Source of the DNA: Eleusine coracana subsp. coracana
Taxonomy: Eukaryota > Streptophyta > Magnoliopsida > Poales > Poaceae
Length of the DNA: 64,000 nt
Direction of reading: 5' to 3'
Assembly (NCBI GenBank): GCA_032690845.1
Contig: CM064430.1
Location: 52,859,882 to 52,923,881 of the forward strand
This document shows, piece after piece, positions 48,463 to 59,192 of this stretch (the stretch's first letter is position 1; each line of letters begins with the position of its first letter). The notes under the pieces were generated by a model. The model did not search any database. It had not been told where the DNA came from and was given only the letters and a program-made list of their open reading frames with translations. The position numbers and the translations under genes are program-made.

Positions 48463-50658
48463 GCCACAATTGGCTGGACTATGTTAGAATGTTAATTTTA
48501 TTTTCAATCAAAGTAGTATAATAAATTAGCGAGGTCAGGAGGCTTTTCGGATGGCCGTTGTTGAATCTATTTGGAAGATTTTTCTTGTTTATGTGAGCTT
48601 CTTGTTTAGGATTCTTTTGTTGAGCCCATAACTATGCTGTCCAAACAGACCGTGTCAAACGGGTTGGCCCGAAGCATAAATTTTTTTACCTGGTCCAAAC
48701 ACAATACAATGCATTTATTTTCATGTCGGATTGTCACGACCCGAGGCTATAGGCCATGTCCGGGCGGAGAGGGCAGCTCGACGAGTGGCACGGGCATAGC
48801 CCATTAAGCTATAGGCCCATGAAGCACGGAATTTGGCCTGTGTAAGCACAACCCATTTATTAAAAGGCCAAATCCCCAGCAGGGCGGTGGGCCTAAATCG
48901 CGAGCACCATTGGCACCACAGATTCTCCATTCTCCACTTCTCTGGCGTCTAAAAAAAACGACCGAGTCTTCAACAGTCATCCTCATCCTCGCGAGTTGCC
49001 GCCTGCACCGCCCATGAGGCACTGCCACTTCCTCACCCACCTCCTAGCTGTCGCCTCCCACCTATGCCGCTTCATCGCCTCCGCTTGCTCGCTGTCGCTT
49101 CTCGCCTCTCGGCAACCGCCCATGTCATCTCTCGGCAGCTGCTTGCACCGTCCGTGAGTTACCACGGCTTCCTCGCCACGGCGTCTTGTCGAGGTTACGT
49201 CGAGACCCTGTTTGCTCGCCCCGCATGCGTCGGCGTCAAAAAGCGAGGAACCCCTCCATCGCCGGCTCGTTGCGCGGCCCTGAAGGTGAGGCCTTCTTCA
49301 CCATGTCAAGCTGAGGGCAGTCCGTCGGGCTTGTGGGCCTCAATAGGTTGTCCATGCTAATAGCTGTCCTGGCCCGGCTATCCTATTCCGTGTCGTGCTA
49401 TTGACCGATGGCCGGGCACGTGGGCTGGCATGACATGATCCGTTAAAAATATCATGTCATGCTGGTTCAAAATTAAATGAGCTGGGTTTTTTTATGCCTG
49501 GGCCGTGCCGCCGGCGCGGACAGCACTACCCATAACAGGAGTCGTATAAAACAAGTCCATGATAGAATTCGGCCAGCACGCCTCGTGTTTTTCCTTCCCA
49601 GTGCACCATCCAATTCGGCCCAAAAGGCGCACTCCAGATCAGTCCAAGTGTCACCCTACACAAAGCGCGAAGCTTAATGGTCTTCCGTGCATGTTGATCC
49701 CTTTTTGACCGATCAAACCAGTCAGTCGATCTCTCCGACGAAAGCCAAGTCCCGCCTTTCCTGCTTTCCACGGCGACGGCGGCGGCGCCACTGCAATGCA
49801 GCCGACCCGTGCGAGCAGGGGCTCACCTCCTCCTCTTCCTCCTCTTCCCCGTTCCTCTACAGGCTACAGCTCCTCAAGGGGCTCGACCCGCCCGTGCTAC
49901 AGAACAACCCGCCCGTGCTGCGCCCCGGCCCCGGCGGCGTGTACACTGGTAGGTGCGTAGGTCCCAGATCCTCAAGAGCTCGACGCCCGACGGTACCGCT
50001 CGGCCTCATCGTCTCCTACGCGGAGGCTGTCCGGACCGGCTCAGGCCTGTCAACACGGGGCTCACGGCGAGGCAGGCAGCGCGCCCGTGGAGCCAAGCCG
50101 TGCATTCAGCCAGAGCGGGTGCGGGAAGAGTTGCTGAAGGTGGTGAAAAAGCAGCAATGGACAGTACTCCAGCAAAAGATTCTTAGGCGACAGAGATGGA
50201 GGGGCGGATGCAGCAAAAGATTCTCGAGAAAAATGAAAATCAGCTCGCTTATTTGGAAACACATACCGAAGAAGAGATGGCATAATGGGCGAAACGTGAG
50301 AAGTCTGAGAGATAACAATACTCAAACTAAAAAATGCAGGATACAGAATGCAAAGTACAGTACAGAGTAGCATCGAATGCCTGTTACACGAGTACACACA
50401 TGCAAGTGCTGATTTATACATGCCGATCGGAGCTGGCAAGGTTACATTATGTGAGCTCAGATGTCTTGTTATCTCTGAAGACACTAATACTATCTGCCCA
50501 TTGCCGGATTACCTGTTTTCTTTGTAGTTTTGGTGTCCTGTTTGCCCAAAGCTTTATCATATCGATAGAGTTCTTGCCGTCAACTCACATGTCTAGTTCT
50601 GGTGATCTGCGTCTTGTTACATATCGATGGATTATTTAATAAAATGGTTAAAAGTATT
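48463..50658. other. Intergenic, transposon-like GC-rich blocks
   Basis: No gene is recognised. The parts 48640-48900 and 49360-49520 are rich in GGCCCG/GGGCCGTGCC words typical of an old grass repeat. The 49687-50370 part holds an open frame of 227 codons with a serine run but no recognisable domain; frames change along it, as in captured or decayed gene fragments. Confidence 0.4.
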
Positions 50659-51300
50659 CACTACGGTAAACCATACTTTTGTCGTATGTCTTACTCGGAC
50701 ACACGGCAAAAAGATTTTGTGCCGTGTGTCCGACGAATGATACACAACAAAGATATGACTCACGGCAAATCTAGCCTTTGTGCAGTTTGTGAATTACTAA
50801 CTGTGTTTGCACAATTTTTATGATGATTATTGTGAAATATATATGTTATTGATGTCCGGGGATGATATTTGAATGCCTGTGATGATATTTAAATACTGTA
50901 TGTGATGATATTTGTAATATATTAAATATTGGTGTTTTTTCAATCTGGAGACAACTAATTTCAATGCTTTTGTGATAGATTTTATAGGCTTTGTCATGTG
51001 CCTTGGTCATTACACACGACAAAGATGGGGTACCTGACAACTCGAAAACTCTGCTTTACCATGTGCCTTGGTCATGGCACACACCAAAAAAAGGGTACCT
51101 AGTAACCTAGGAACCCTGCTTTGCTATGTGATATGACCAAGACACATGACTAGGAGAGTTGGCTTTGCCGTGTGACAGCCGTTGAACACAAGGCAAAGTG
51201 CATCGTCACCGTTTTAATAGGTAACAACATCTTTTTTTTTTTAACATGGGTCAGTAAGGACACACAACAAAGGCTTTGATGTATGCCTGATTAAAGGCAC
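50659..51300. mobile_element. Degenerate CACTA (En/Spm-like) terminal fragment
   Basis: The sequence starts CACTACGGTAAACCATACTT and is followed by subterminal repeats of CACACGGCAAA, TTTGCCGTGTG and close variants (ACACAACAAAG, GACACATGAC) in both orientations, as in grass CACTA transposons. No matching TAGTG end is found, so the element is truncated. It ends just before the shared AGTAAGCCATG start of cystatin-like copy B. Confidence 0.65.
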
Positions 51301-51315
51301 AACAGCAAGTAAGCC

Positions 51316-51645
51316 ATGAGAAACAATCACCTAGCTGTCGGTGTGATCTTAGCCTTTTTTGTTCTTGCAGCATCCACAGCAACAAAACCCGACATCAACG
51401 ATCCATACATCCAAAATCTTGGCAAATGGGCAGTAGCGCAGCACGTCAAGCAAGCAAATGACGGGATCAAGTTCAACAAAGTGGTGAGTGCTGCTAAAGA
51501 TCGAGCCTGACCAATAGGTATAATCTATGATCTCATCATAGATGCATCAAACAGATATGATAAGGATGCCAAGTACGAGGCAGAGATAACAAAGAATGAT
51601 TGGGGTTCAAGTCCTGTTCTCCACTCCTTCAAACCAACTAAATGA
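51316..51645 (+). pseudogene. Cystatin-like secreted protein, copy B (internal stop)
   Basis: The 110-codon frame has the same length as intact copy C. It starts MRNNHLAVGVILAFFVLAAS (signal peptide), continues DPYIQNLGKWAVAQHVKQAN and FNKVVSAAK, then meets TGA at 51508-51510. It resumes in the same frame (IIDASNRYDKDAKYEAE, NDWGSSPVLHSFKPTK) to the stop at 51643-51645. A single nonsense codon is the only clear break. The promoter expected from copy C is replaced upstream by the CACTA-like fragment. The 3' flank to about 51790 is homologous to that of copy C. Confidence 0.85.
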
Positions 51646-52497
51646 GTGACAATTGTATGATCACGTTATATGTCACTATGGGAAAATAATTTAAAGGTTT
51701 TCCGATGCTTGTTTTAGAGTCAATATTGGTGATTATATAACGATTATTATCTCAAGAAGTGTGCCTCTGTTGTAGTGGCGGAACTAGAACAGAAAAAGGA
51801 GGCCACACAATAAGTTCGTTACAAAATTATGGGTTGTTTAATTAAATTGTTAAGAAGCAACAACATATCTAAACCTTATTTTGATTCTTATCGTTAGCAA
51901 TGCAACTATGGTTTTGTTGTCTTATTATGTATGGTTTTGATGTATTCATATATCGAGCACACTATCATAGGTTTTGAGTTCGAGGTAATAGCTTAAGCGT
52001 GTGGTTGTTGTGAGTAATGATTTGAAGCTATGGTTAATAATAGTAGATTGGAAACAAAAACTTGAACTGAGATAGGACTTAAAATCCTGAAGTGGATTCG
52101 ATTCAATACCCCTATCTGGGGAAACTTTCCTTTTAGTAGATCGTGATTTGGGTCTGTCACCCTCCTCATTATAGTCCTCCCCGTGCAATTTATAAATAAT
52201 AATATAAATAGTGGTACTAGTTAAATGGTTTAAGATAGCTTTATTGAGCAAATAAATTGTAACATGATTAACTATATTCTTTGCTCGAATATAACACATT
52301 ATGGACAGTAGATGGCTTCCAGTGCAAAGTAAAGAAATAGATATGGTCTCACTTACTCATGATAAAAAGAACCTTTATTGAACAAAATTATTCTATGACC
52401 TGTGAGGAATTTCTACATTCGTGCTAACAAATTATGAAGTCATTTAATTTGCTTTTAATATAATTCATCATGCTCAATCCATGCTGCTGTGAGAACA
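51646..52497. other. 3' flank of cystatin-like copy B, AT-rich
   Basis: The part to about 51790 matches the 3' flank of copy C, including ATAACGATTATTATCTCAAG and GTGGCGGAACTAGAAC. The rest is AT-rich with no recognisable content. Confidence 0.5.
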
Positions 52498-52640
52498 ATC
52501 TAGGAGAACAAGAAGCGTCAAGTCAGAAGCCCAGTCGCCTTTATGTGGAAGTGGGAGAACTAAATAATGTTGTGTACGTAGTAGAACAGGAAGTTGTAAT
52601 GCTGTAACTTCAAATTTATTAGTACGTCTACGAACCCTGG
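52498..52640 (+). pseudogene. Relic of a subtilase C-terminus and 3' UTR
   Basis: Reading from about 52498 gives NKKRQVRSPVAFMWKWEN followed by a stop at about 52560. The intact subtilase at 54274-56607 ends NNKRQVTSPVAFMWNWEN. The following 80 bases also match the subtilase 3' UTR (GTTGTAA-GCTG-AACTTCAAATTTAT...GTCTAC-AACCC). No other part of a subtilase is visible upstream, so this is the remnant of a deleted tandem copy. Confidence 0.85.
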
Positions 52641-52649
52641 CACTTTACT

Positions 52650-54120
52650 TTTTTATGTCATCACAAATTTTACAAATCCTTTTGGGATTGGTTCTCAAAC
52701 AAATAACCGTGAGACCAATTAAGCAGTGTAACCACTCACCACGCAACAAAGGATCATGGTGCCATGGTGGGTGGCAAATGAAATACCCGCTCCATGAGAG
52801 GAACGACAACACAAAGCACACCGTCGGCATCAGTGAATAGAGCTGCCGGCTCGATCTCTATGGGGGATAAGTTGGACAAGATGTGAGCCGGGATGACGCC
52901 ACGCTGAGAGGATAGCACCGTGCACTACTGACACACCATCATCATTGGAGCCTTGTCTGCTTTAAATTGAACTTACACAAAAGGGTGGAAGCAAAATGCC
53001 ATACGTCCTGAGCATATTTAGTATGACCTCCCAAGTATGTTGCCAGGTGAGGTGACTATGTACCCAATGGATGTTCGTGACAGTGCACAGGACAGTGTGT
53101 CGTCGTTCTCTTCTGTTGGCTGCGTGACGAAGTTGTGGTGGCGACGAGGTTGCACTCTGAGTGGAACGGCGGCACACTGGCAGCGACACGTTCCTGGTTT
53201 GACACACGGCATGCAGAAATCATAAAAAGCCCCCTCATCTTCACCACAGCATCCCCACCCCTATTTGTCAATGTCAAAAGCGATTGGTAAGGGCAGAGCT
53301 CAACGACTCCCCAATCAATTCATACTACTAGTTCCCTAGTCCCAGCAATGTCACCGTTACTAAAAGTAGTAGTAGTGTAGCACTATTTTTTTTTTCTCGA
53401 AAAAAATTGAAGTTCTATTAGTTGCCTATGCTTGGAAGCACATCCTGAAATTCTGAATGTTGCTGTAATCCCTTAACTACATGAAATTCTGAAATTGTAA
53501 GAGATAACAATACTGGAATTTCAAAAGTATAAAATGGTAAAAAGTATGAGGGAGAAAACTAGTTACAGTTTGAACATTTAAAATTTAAAATAAGTTTGAT
53601 TGGAGGTGATGACAACTATTCATGCCATTGTAGATTTTACACGAAACCTTTTGGGATTGGCTCTGGAACAATAACCCGAGAAAAATTAAGCAGTGTCACC
53701 ACTCACCACACAATCAAGGGTCATGGTGGGTAGCAAATGAAAGAGCCACTCCATGAAGGAACGACAACAAAAAAAACACACCATCGTCATTCGGCATCAG
53801 TCAACAGAGACGCTTTATACACAAGAGATCGGAAGCAAAATGGCATACGTCCTGAACATATTTAGTATGACCTCCCGAGTACGTTTCCAGGTGAGATGTG
53901 ACTAAGTACCCAATGGAAGTTGGCGACAGTACACAGGACGGTGCGTCGTGGTTGTCCTCTCTGTTGGCTGCGTGATAAAGTTGTGGTGGCGGCCAGGTTG
54001 CATTCTGGGCGGAACGGCGGTGGCACACTGGCAGCTCTTGGTTTGACAAATGTGCATGCAGAAATCATAAAAACCCTCCTTATCTTCACCACAGCATCAC
54101 GCCCCAATATACCAATTCAT
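52650..54120. repeat. Subtilase upstream region duplicated in tandem
   Basis: Copy 1 (about 52650-53280) and copy 2 (about 53610-54120) share long blocks in order: CCTTTTGGGATTGG, TTAAGCAGTGT-ACCACTCACCAC, CATACGTCCTGA-CATATTTAG, GTGGCGRC-AGGTTGCA, and CTTCACCACAGCATC. Copy 1 has about 100 bases more between the second and third blocks. Copy 2 leads directly into the intact subtilase. Confidence 0.85.
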
Positions 54121-54224
54121 GAACACAGTGTAGTCAGTGTCAGTGTGTGACAGATTGGTGACTAGCGTTCTCTACCGAAATTATTCACGGTGACCGCATA
54201 AGTGAACAACAGTGTCTATTCTCG

Positions 54225-54232
54225 TTTATAAA
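54225..54232 (+). promoter_or_regulatory. TATA box of the subtilase gene
   Basis: TTTATAAA lies within CTCGTTTATAAAGCCC, 42-49 bases upstream of the ATG at 54274. Confidence 0.7.
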
Positions 54233-54273
54233 GCCCACGCGGGGTACACAACGATCACACACCGTTTCCAGCC

Positions 54274-56607
54274 ATGGCGGCCATGAGCACCAGGCTCTGC
54301 TTCCACCAGTTAACAGTGTTCCTCCTCCTTACGCAGTTCACTAGCTCAGCTTTCGTCCCAAATATGAAGAACCATACCGGGCTGAAGCCTCAGGCCACGA
54401 ACATCTACATCATCCACACCAGCCATGAGGCCAATCCGCCTCACTTCGCGGATCTCGAGCAGTGGTACCGTTCCATGGTGGCCGCGAACACATCAAGAGG
54501 CCGGATACTGTACACGTACGACACCGTGATGCACGGCTTCGCCGTGCAGCTCACCGGCGACGAGGCGCAGCGCATGTCGAGCTCCGCCGGCGTGACCGGC
54601 GTGTACGAGGACAGGGTGATCCACACCCACACCACGAGGTCTCCTGGTTTTCTCGGCCTCGACCCCGGTTTCGGTGCCTGGGAGGATGCAGACTTCGGTG
54701 ACGGCGTCATCATCGGGTTCGTTGATACCGGCATATGGCCGGAGAGCTCGAGCTTCGACGACAGCGGCCTCAGTCCCGTCCGTCCGAGCTGGAGGGGCGG
54801 ATGCGTCAACGCCGACGACTTCAACGCCAGCTTGTGCAACAACAAGCTCGTCGGCGCCAGGGCTTTCACCTCTGCCGGACAGCTGGCTATGGCGTCGAGT
54901 AAGAGCAGCGGCGGCGCCGTTCCCTCTCCAAGGGACACAGACGGGCACGGCACGCACGTGGCGTCGACGGCCGCCGGCTCAGAGGTCCGCGGCGCCGGCG
55001 TGGCCGCGTTCGCGCGGGGCACGGCGAGGGGCGTCGCGCCGAAGGCGAGGATCGCCATGTACAAGGTGCCCGACGGTTCGCCGCCGGTGTCCGACATCGT
55101 CGCGGCGATCGACGCCGCGGTGAAGGACGGCGTGGACATCATCTCTATCTCCCTTGGTTACGATCCATCCCCATTCCACAACGACGCGCTCGCCATCGCC
55201 GCGTTCGGCGCAGAGCGTAAGGGCGTGTTCGTCGTCCTTTCCGGAGGCAACGAGGGGCCTGAGTCATCGACGGTGATTAACCTGGCGCCTTGGATGACCA
55301 CCGTCGGCGCTGCCACGGTGGATCGAGTGTTCCCCGCGAGCCTCAGCCTTCGGGACGACGGTGGTGTGCTCACCGGGCAGTCCCTATACAGCACCAAGTC
55401 CAACGGCGTCACTGCCATGGTTTCGCTGGTTTCCAGCTCGTGCAATAAGGATGATCTGGGACCCGACAATGTCACTGGAAAGATTGTGGTGTGCGTGGGC
55501 AATAACATCGATCTGGACACTCTGCAGCGCGTTCTCCCTGAGCTTCACGCGGCAGGTGTAATTCTCACGCACAATTCGAGTTGGTCCCCTGACGGTGACG
55601 GTGTCTGGGTCATGGCCTTCCCCCTTCCAACTCTTATACTCAGTCACACCGCCAGCGAGATGCTCCAGGCCTACATGACGTCGTCTCCATATCCAGTGGC
55701 GTGCCTGCGCTTTTCCTGCGACACGGTTATCGGAGAGAACCGAGCACCCATGGTGGCCAGCCTCTCGTCGCGGGGGCCCAACCCGGTCGTCCCTGAGCTA
55801 CTCAAGCCCGACGTCATCGCGCCAGGTATGAACATTCTTGGGGCCTGGATCGGCGAGACCTCTTCCTCGCTGGGGAACAGGAGAAAAGACAAGTACATGA
55901 TAGACTCGGGCACGTCCATGGCATGCCCCCACGTCGCCGGCGTCGCGGCGCTGATCAAGAAGAAGCACCCGAGCTGGACGCCGGCCATGATACGGTCGGC
56001 GCTGATGACCACCGCGGCCACGCTCGACAACACGGACCGGGACATCATCGACGACGGCTTCACAGGAGACGGAAGCCTACAGGTCGCGACGCCTTTCGCA
56101 GCCGGGGCCGGGCACGTCCGTCCACAGCTCGCGCTGGACCCGGGTTTGGTGTACGACGCCGGCGCCCGGGACTACATCGATTTCCTCTGTTCACTCAACT
56201 ACACCACCGAGCAGCTGCATCGTTTCGCTCCTGACATGGCCACCAGCTGCACGAGGACTGATGAGCTCTCCAGTGGCCCCGCTGACCTCAACTATCCGTC
56301 CTTCGTCGTGGTCTTCAACGGCTCCACCGACGTCCGCACGCTGACAAGGACGGTGACCAAGGTGTCCAAGGAGGCCGAGACGTACAATGTCACGGTCGTC
56401 GCACCGGAACATGTGAAGGTGACTGTCACGCCGGCCATCCTAGAGTTCAAGGAGCAGTACGAGAAGAAGAGTTACGCTGTTCAGTTTATAAGCAAAGCAC
56501 ATGGAATCGAGAATAAAGCTGTGTGGGAGTTCGGGCGAATAATTTGGGAGAACAACAAGCGTCAAGTCACAAGCCCGGTCGCTTTCATGTGGAATTGGGA
56601 GAACTGA
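54274..56607 (+). CDS. Subtilisin-like serine protease (plant SBT1-type subtilase), 777 aa
   Basis: A single GC-rich exon encodes a complete plant subtilase. A signal peptide (residues 1-26) precedes the I9 inhibitor propeptide (about 43-120, IYIIHTSHEANPPHF...). The S8 catalytic domain begins at TTRSPGFLGLDP. The catalytic triad is visible: Asp151 (FVDTGIWPE), His225 (DTDGHGTHVAS) and Ser548 (DSGTSMACPHVAG), with oxyanion Asn326 (SGGNEGPE). A protease-associated domain is inserted between Asn and Ser (about 360-480), and a fibronectin-III-like domain forms the C-terminus (from about 670, LNYPSFVVVFNG). All key residues are present, so an active, secreted apoplastic protease is likely. The substrate is unknown. 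It stands in a cluster of cystatin-like genes and subtilase relics. A second Met at residue 4 is an alternative start. Confidence 0.95.
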   Translation: MAAMSTRLCFHQLTVFLLLTQFTSSAFVPNMKNHTGLKPQATNIYIIHTSHEANPPHFADLEQWYRSMVAANTSRGRILYTYDTVMHGFAVQLTGDEAQRMSSSAGVTGVYEDRVIHTHTTRSPGFLGLDPGFGAWEDADFGDGVIIGFVDTGIWPESSSFDDSGLSPVRPSWRGGCVNADDFNASLCNNKLVGARAFTSAGQLAMASSKSSGGAVPSPRDTDGHGTHVASTAAGSEVRGAGVAAFARGTARGVAPKARIAMYKVPDGSPPVSDIVAAIDAAVKDGVDIISISLGYDPSPFHNDALAIAAFGAERKGVFVVLSGGNEGPESSTVINLAPWMTTVGAATVDRVFPASLSLRDDGGVLTGQSLYSTKSNGVTAMVSLVSSSCNKDDLGPDNVTGKIVVCVGNNIDLDTLQRVLPELHAAGVILTHNSSWSPDGDGVWVMAFPLPTLILSHTASEMLQAYMTSSPYPVACLRFSCDTVIGENRAPMVASLSSRGPNPVVPELLKPDVIAPGMNILGAWIGETSSSLGNRRKDKYMIDSGTSMACPHVAGVAALIKKKHPSWTPAMIRSALMTTAATLDNTDRDIIDDGFTGDGSLQVATPFAAGAGHVRPQLALDPGLVYDAGARDYIDFLCSLNYTTEQLHRFAPDMATSCTRTDELSSGPADLNYPSFVVVFNGSTDVRTLTRTVTKVSKEAETYNVTVVAPEHVKVTVTPAILEFKEQYEKKSYAVQFISKAHGIENKAVWEFGRIIWENNKRQVTSPVAFMWNWEN

Positions 56608-58859
56608 ATAATGCCATGTTACGTAATACAACAGCAAGTTGTAAAGCTGCAACTTCAAATTTATAAATAAGTCTACAAACCCCCGATATTACTATTGTGA
56701 TGCCGAGAAACTAACGACTTGAGTTTGATTCAGATGAGTTAGGTTGGATAAACCGAGATAAAAACCCAATGCCTAACGTGAATCCAGACTCATGAATTCA
56801 GAGGCATCAGAAATAAACAATTGGTCCAGATACAATAGATATATATTGCTGATACAACAATTACATGTAGCTGAAGAGGTTCTATATACATAGAGTTCCA
56901 TCAAATTATTATTTTTAGTTCAATTATTAACTGTAAAGTAAAGAAAAACATTTCATGCTTGAGGAGGTGCTGGTTAAAATTACTGTAAAAGGTCTCTGCC
57001 ATTCCTTGACACTATTTAAATAGTGACATATATACATTTGGTTTGTTGTGTTATAGCCAATCTTTAGCAAGTAAATAAAACTGAGATAAAATTTTATATA
57101 CATTATTTGAATCTGCCACGTTGTTTTGTTATATGAATAGGGAGAATTGGAGGACCCAACCAATTTACATATTATACCCTACTGCTTTGATCAGAACAAT
57201 CTCTATGTGCAAAGGTTGGGTTTATATTCACTGTTGTTATTAAACCTACTTCAGATGATCAATGCCTTTGACCGTTAAAGGGAGCACATAAATCTTTGCA
57301 TATAAATCACAAAGAGAATCCAATTAGAGTCCCTGAAAATACTTGAACTATTAAATTTGTAATACCAAGTGCTTATTCAGACCATCTAGATATGTTATAT
57401 GATTAGAGAGGATTGGAGGAACCCAACTAATTTACATAATACCCTGTTGCTTTGATCAGAACAATTTCTATCTGCAAAGACTAGGTTCTTATTGACCGTT
57501 GTTATTAAAACTACTTCAGATGATCAATGCCTTTGACTGGTAAAAGGAGCACATGAATCTTTTCATATAAACAAAAAAGAGTCCAATTAGAGTCGCTGAA
57601 CATACTTGAACTATTAAATTTGCAACACCAAGATCTAGATATAAGCAGAATTGGACCCATCACTGATATCTTAAGTGGCAATGTATATCTTCTTGTGGTA
57701 GCTGGCCTTTAGGCAGGACTCCTCTGAATGTTTTTTTTTTTTTTTGTACGCTCAGTCAAAGGCACCATCGTTTGTCTTGTTGCTAGCTGCCTCCTAGTGC
57801 ATCCATGCAACACCGGCTTCCTGGCTCACAAATATCAGATCCTCTGTATCATTATTGTACTGCAGAAAGAAAGTAAGGAATGTTATAGAATTGCAAACCA
57901 ACAGACATATCGTGAACTTGATTGCAAGATTTGAATTTTCTAGAATGGTCTGGATGTAAATATATAATGCCAGCATGTGGATGTAAACATGTTAATGGGA
58001 GATCTGACGGGTAGTATTGTTCTGCATGATGATCTGACGGTTAAAAATCAACTTTAAGTGCAGTGGCACCGCTGTATTTGTAAGGAAACACACATGTTTT
58101 TGATATATAGAGATTAGTAGTGTTGTTAAGTAATGTTGAATCAAATAAAATAAATTATGCAGAGGTGCACACTTCACGTATGACAGGTAAGACCGAAGAG
58201 GTGGGTGAAAAGTACCCATTAGGCCAGCTCTAGTGGTGCATTGTACGGGTATCGTTACGGTGCCACGCGGTCCTGCATTCCTCTGTATAACTGGTGTCAG
58301 AGGAAAGATAGCGTCCGCAGTGACGATCATCTATATCGAAGCTCAGTGCCCGCATTATTATTCCTCACTCTCACAACCTCTCTTAAGGCCGGACGGTGAG
58401 AGAAGATGATTTAGATAAATTATTCTGACGCACTCTGAAACTATTAAAGTTACCCATAGCATTGGCTTAACTATGTTGGACCCCACGCACTGCAACCACT
58501 GGGCGTCTTGGAGAACCATAGTGGACGCCCTTATATAGCTGAGGCAAGATATGCTTGTCCCGAGGTGCTGTTTTCATCATTCCCATGTCATTCATCCGTT
58601 CAAGTCGGAGCCAACAACCCAGAAGCATTCACTACAGTTCTAAGAAGAGAGACTACATTCAGTTCATTATTAGGAGAGAGTGAATTTCAGATTTGAGATA
58701 ATAATCGTTCTAGTTCTGCCACTATCACATAGACACAATCTTGAGATAATAATCGTTATATAACCACCAATATTGAGTCTAAAATATGCATCCAAAAGCA
58801 CCTTGAACCTTATAATTATTTTCCCATAGTTACATATAACATGATCATACAACTATCAC
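56608..58859. other. Subtilase 3' flank and intergenic region
   Basis: The 56608-56740 part is the subtilase 3' UTR, containing AACTTCAAATTTATAAATAA. A 240-bp tandem duplication at 57129-57632 is listed separately. From 58690 to 58859 the sequence is the downstream flank of cystatin-like copy C. No other gene is seen. Confidence 0.5.
57129..57632. repeat. Tandem duplication of about 240 bp
   Basis: Units at 57129-57369 and 57394-57632 share TGCTTTGATCAGAACAAT, TACTTCAGATGATCAATGCC, AGGAGCACAT-AATCTTT and ATACTTGAACTATTAAATTT in the same order, with scattered substitutions and small indels. Confidence 0.9.
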
Positions 58860-59192
58860 TCATTTAGTTGGTTCGAAGGATTGGAGAATAGGTTTGCCCG
58901 CCCAATCATTCTTTGTTATATCCACCTTATACTTGGTATCCTTGCTATCTCTGTTTGATGCATCTATGGTAAGAATATAGCTTACACCTACTGGGAATGC
59001 AAAACCTTTATAACCACTCACCACCTTTTTGAACTTGATCCCGTCATGAGCTTCCTTGACATGCTGCGCTACCGCCCATTTGCCAAGATCCTGGATGTAT
59101 GGATCATTGATATTAACGGGAGTTATCTGTGCGGATGCTGCACGAACATAGACAGCTAAGACCACAATGACAACTAGGAGGTTCTTTTCCAT
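58860..59192 (-). CDS. Cystatin-like secreted protein, copy C (intact), 110 aa
   Basis: A single exon of 111 codons including the stop. A signal peptide (MEKNLLVVIVVLAVYVRAAS) is followed by DPYIQDLGKWAVAQHVKEAH, which resembles the phytocystatin helix signature. The loop KVVSG (residues 56-60) stands at the QxVxG protease-binding position but has Lys for Gln. Strands end in YKVDITKNDW, with a Trp97 where phytocystatins have the second binding hairpin. Length and order fit a divergent phytocystatin, which in the standard family inhibits papain-type cysteine proteases. The changed loop and the absence of an N-terminal Gly-Gly (ND-PYIQ instead) make true inhibitor activity uncertain. The minus-strand leader includes ACTATTTAAACAC, a TATA-like site. 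Copies A and B of the same gene lie at 48110 and 51316 on the other strand. Confidence 0.82.
   Translation of the reverse strand: MEKNLLVVIVVLAVYVRAASAQITPVNINDPYIQDLGKWAVAQHVKEAHDGIKFKKVVSGYKGFAFPVGVSYILTIDASNRDSKDTKYKVDITKNDWAGKPILQSFEPTK

Noticed and set aside
49687..50370. 227-codon plus-strand frame with a serine run
   Set aside because: No domain recognised; the likely reading frame seems to change along it, and it lies between transposon-like blocks. A captured gene fragment is possible but not supported.
51777..51783. TAGTG in GTTGTAGTGGCGG as the right end of the CACTA element starting at 50659
   Set aside because: The same words occur in the 3' flank of cystatin copy C (GATAGTGGCAGAAC), so this is shared gene flank. 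The 3-bp targets (ATT and GCG) also do not match.
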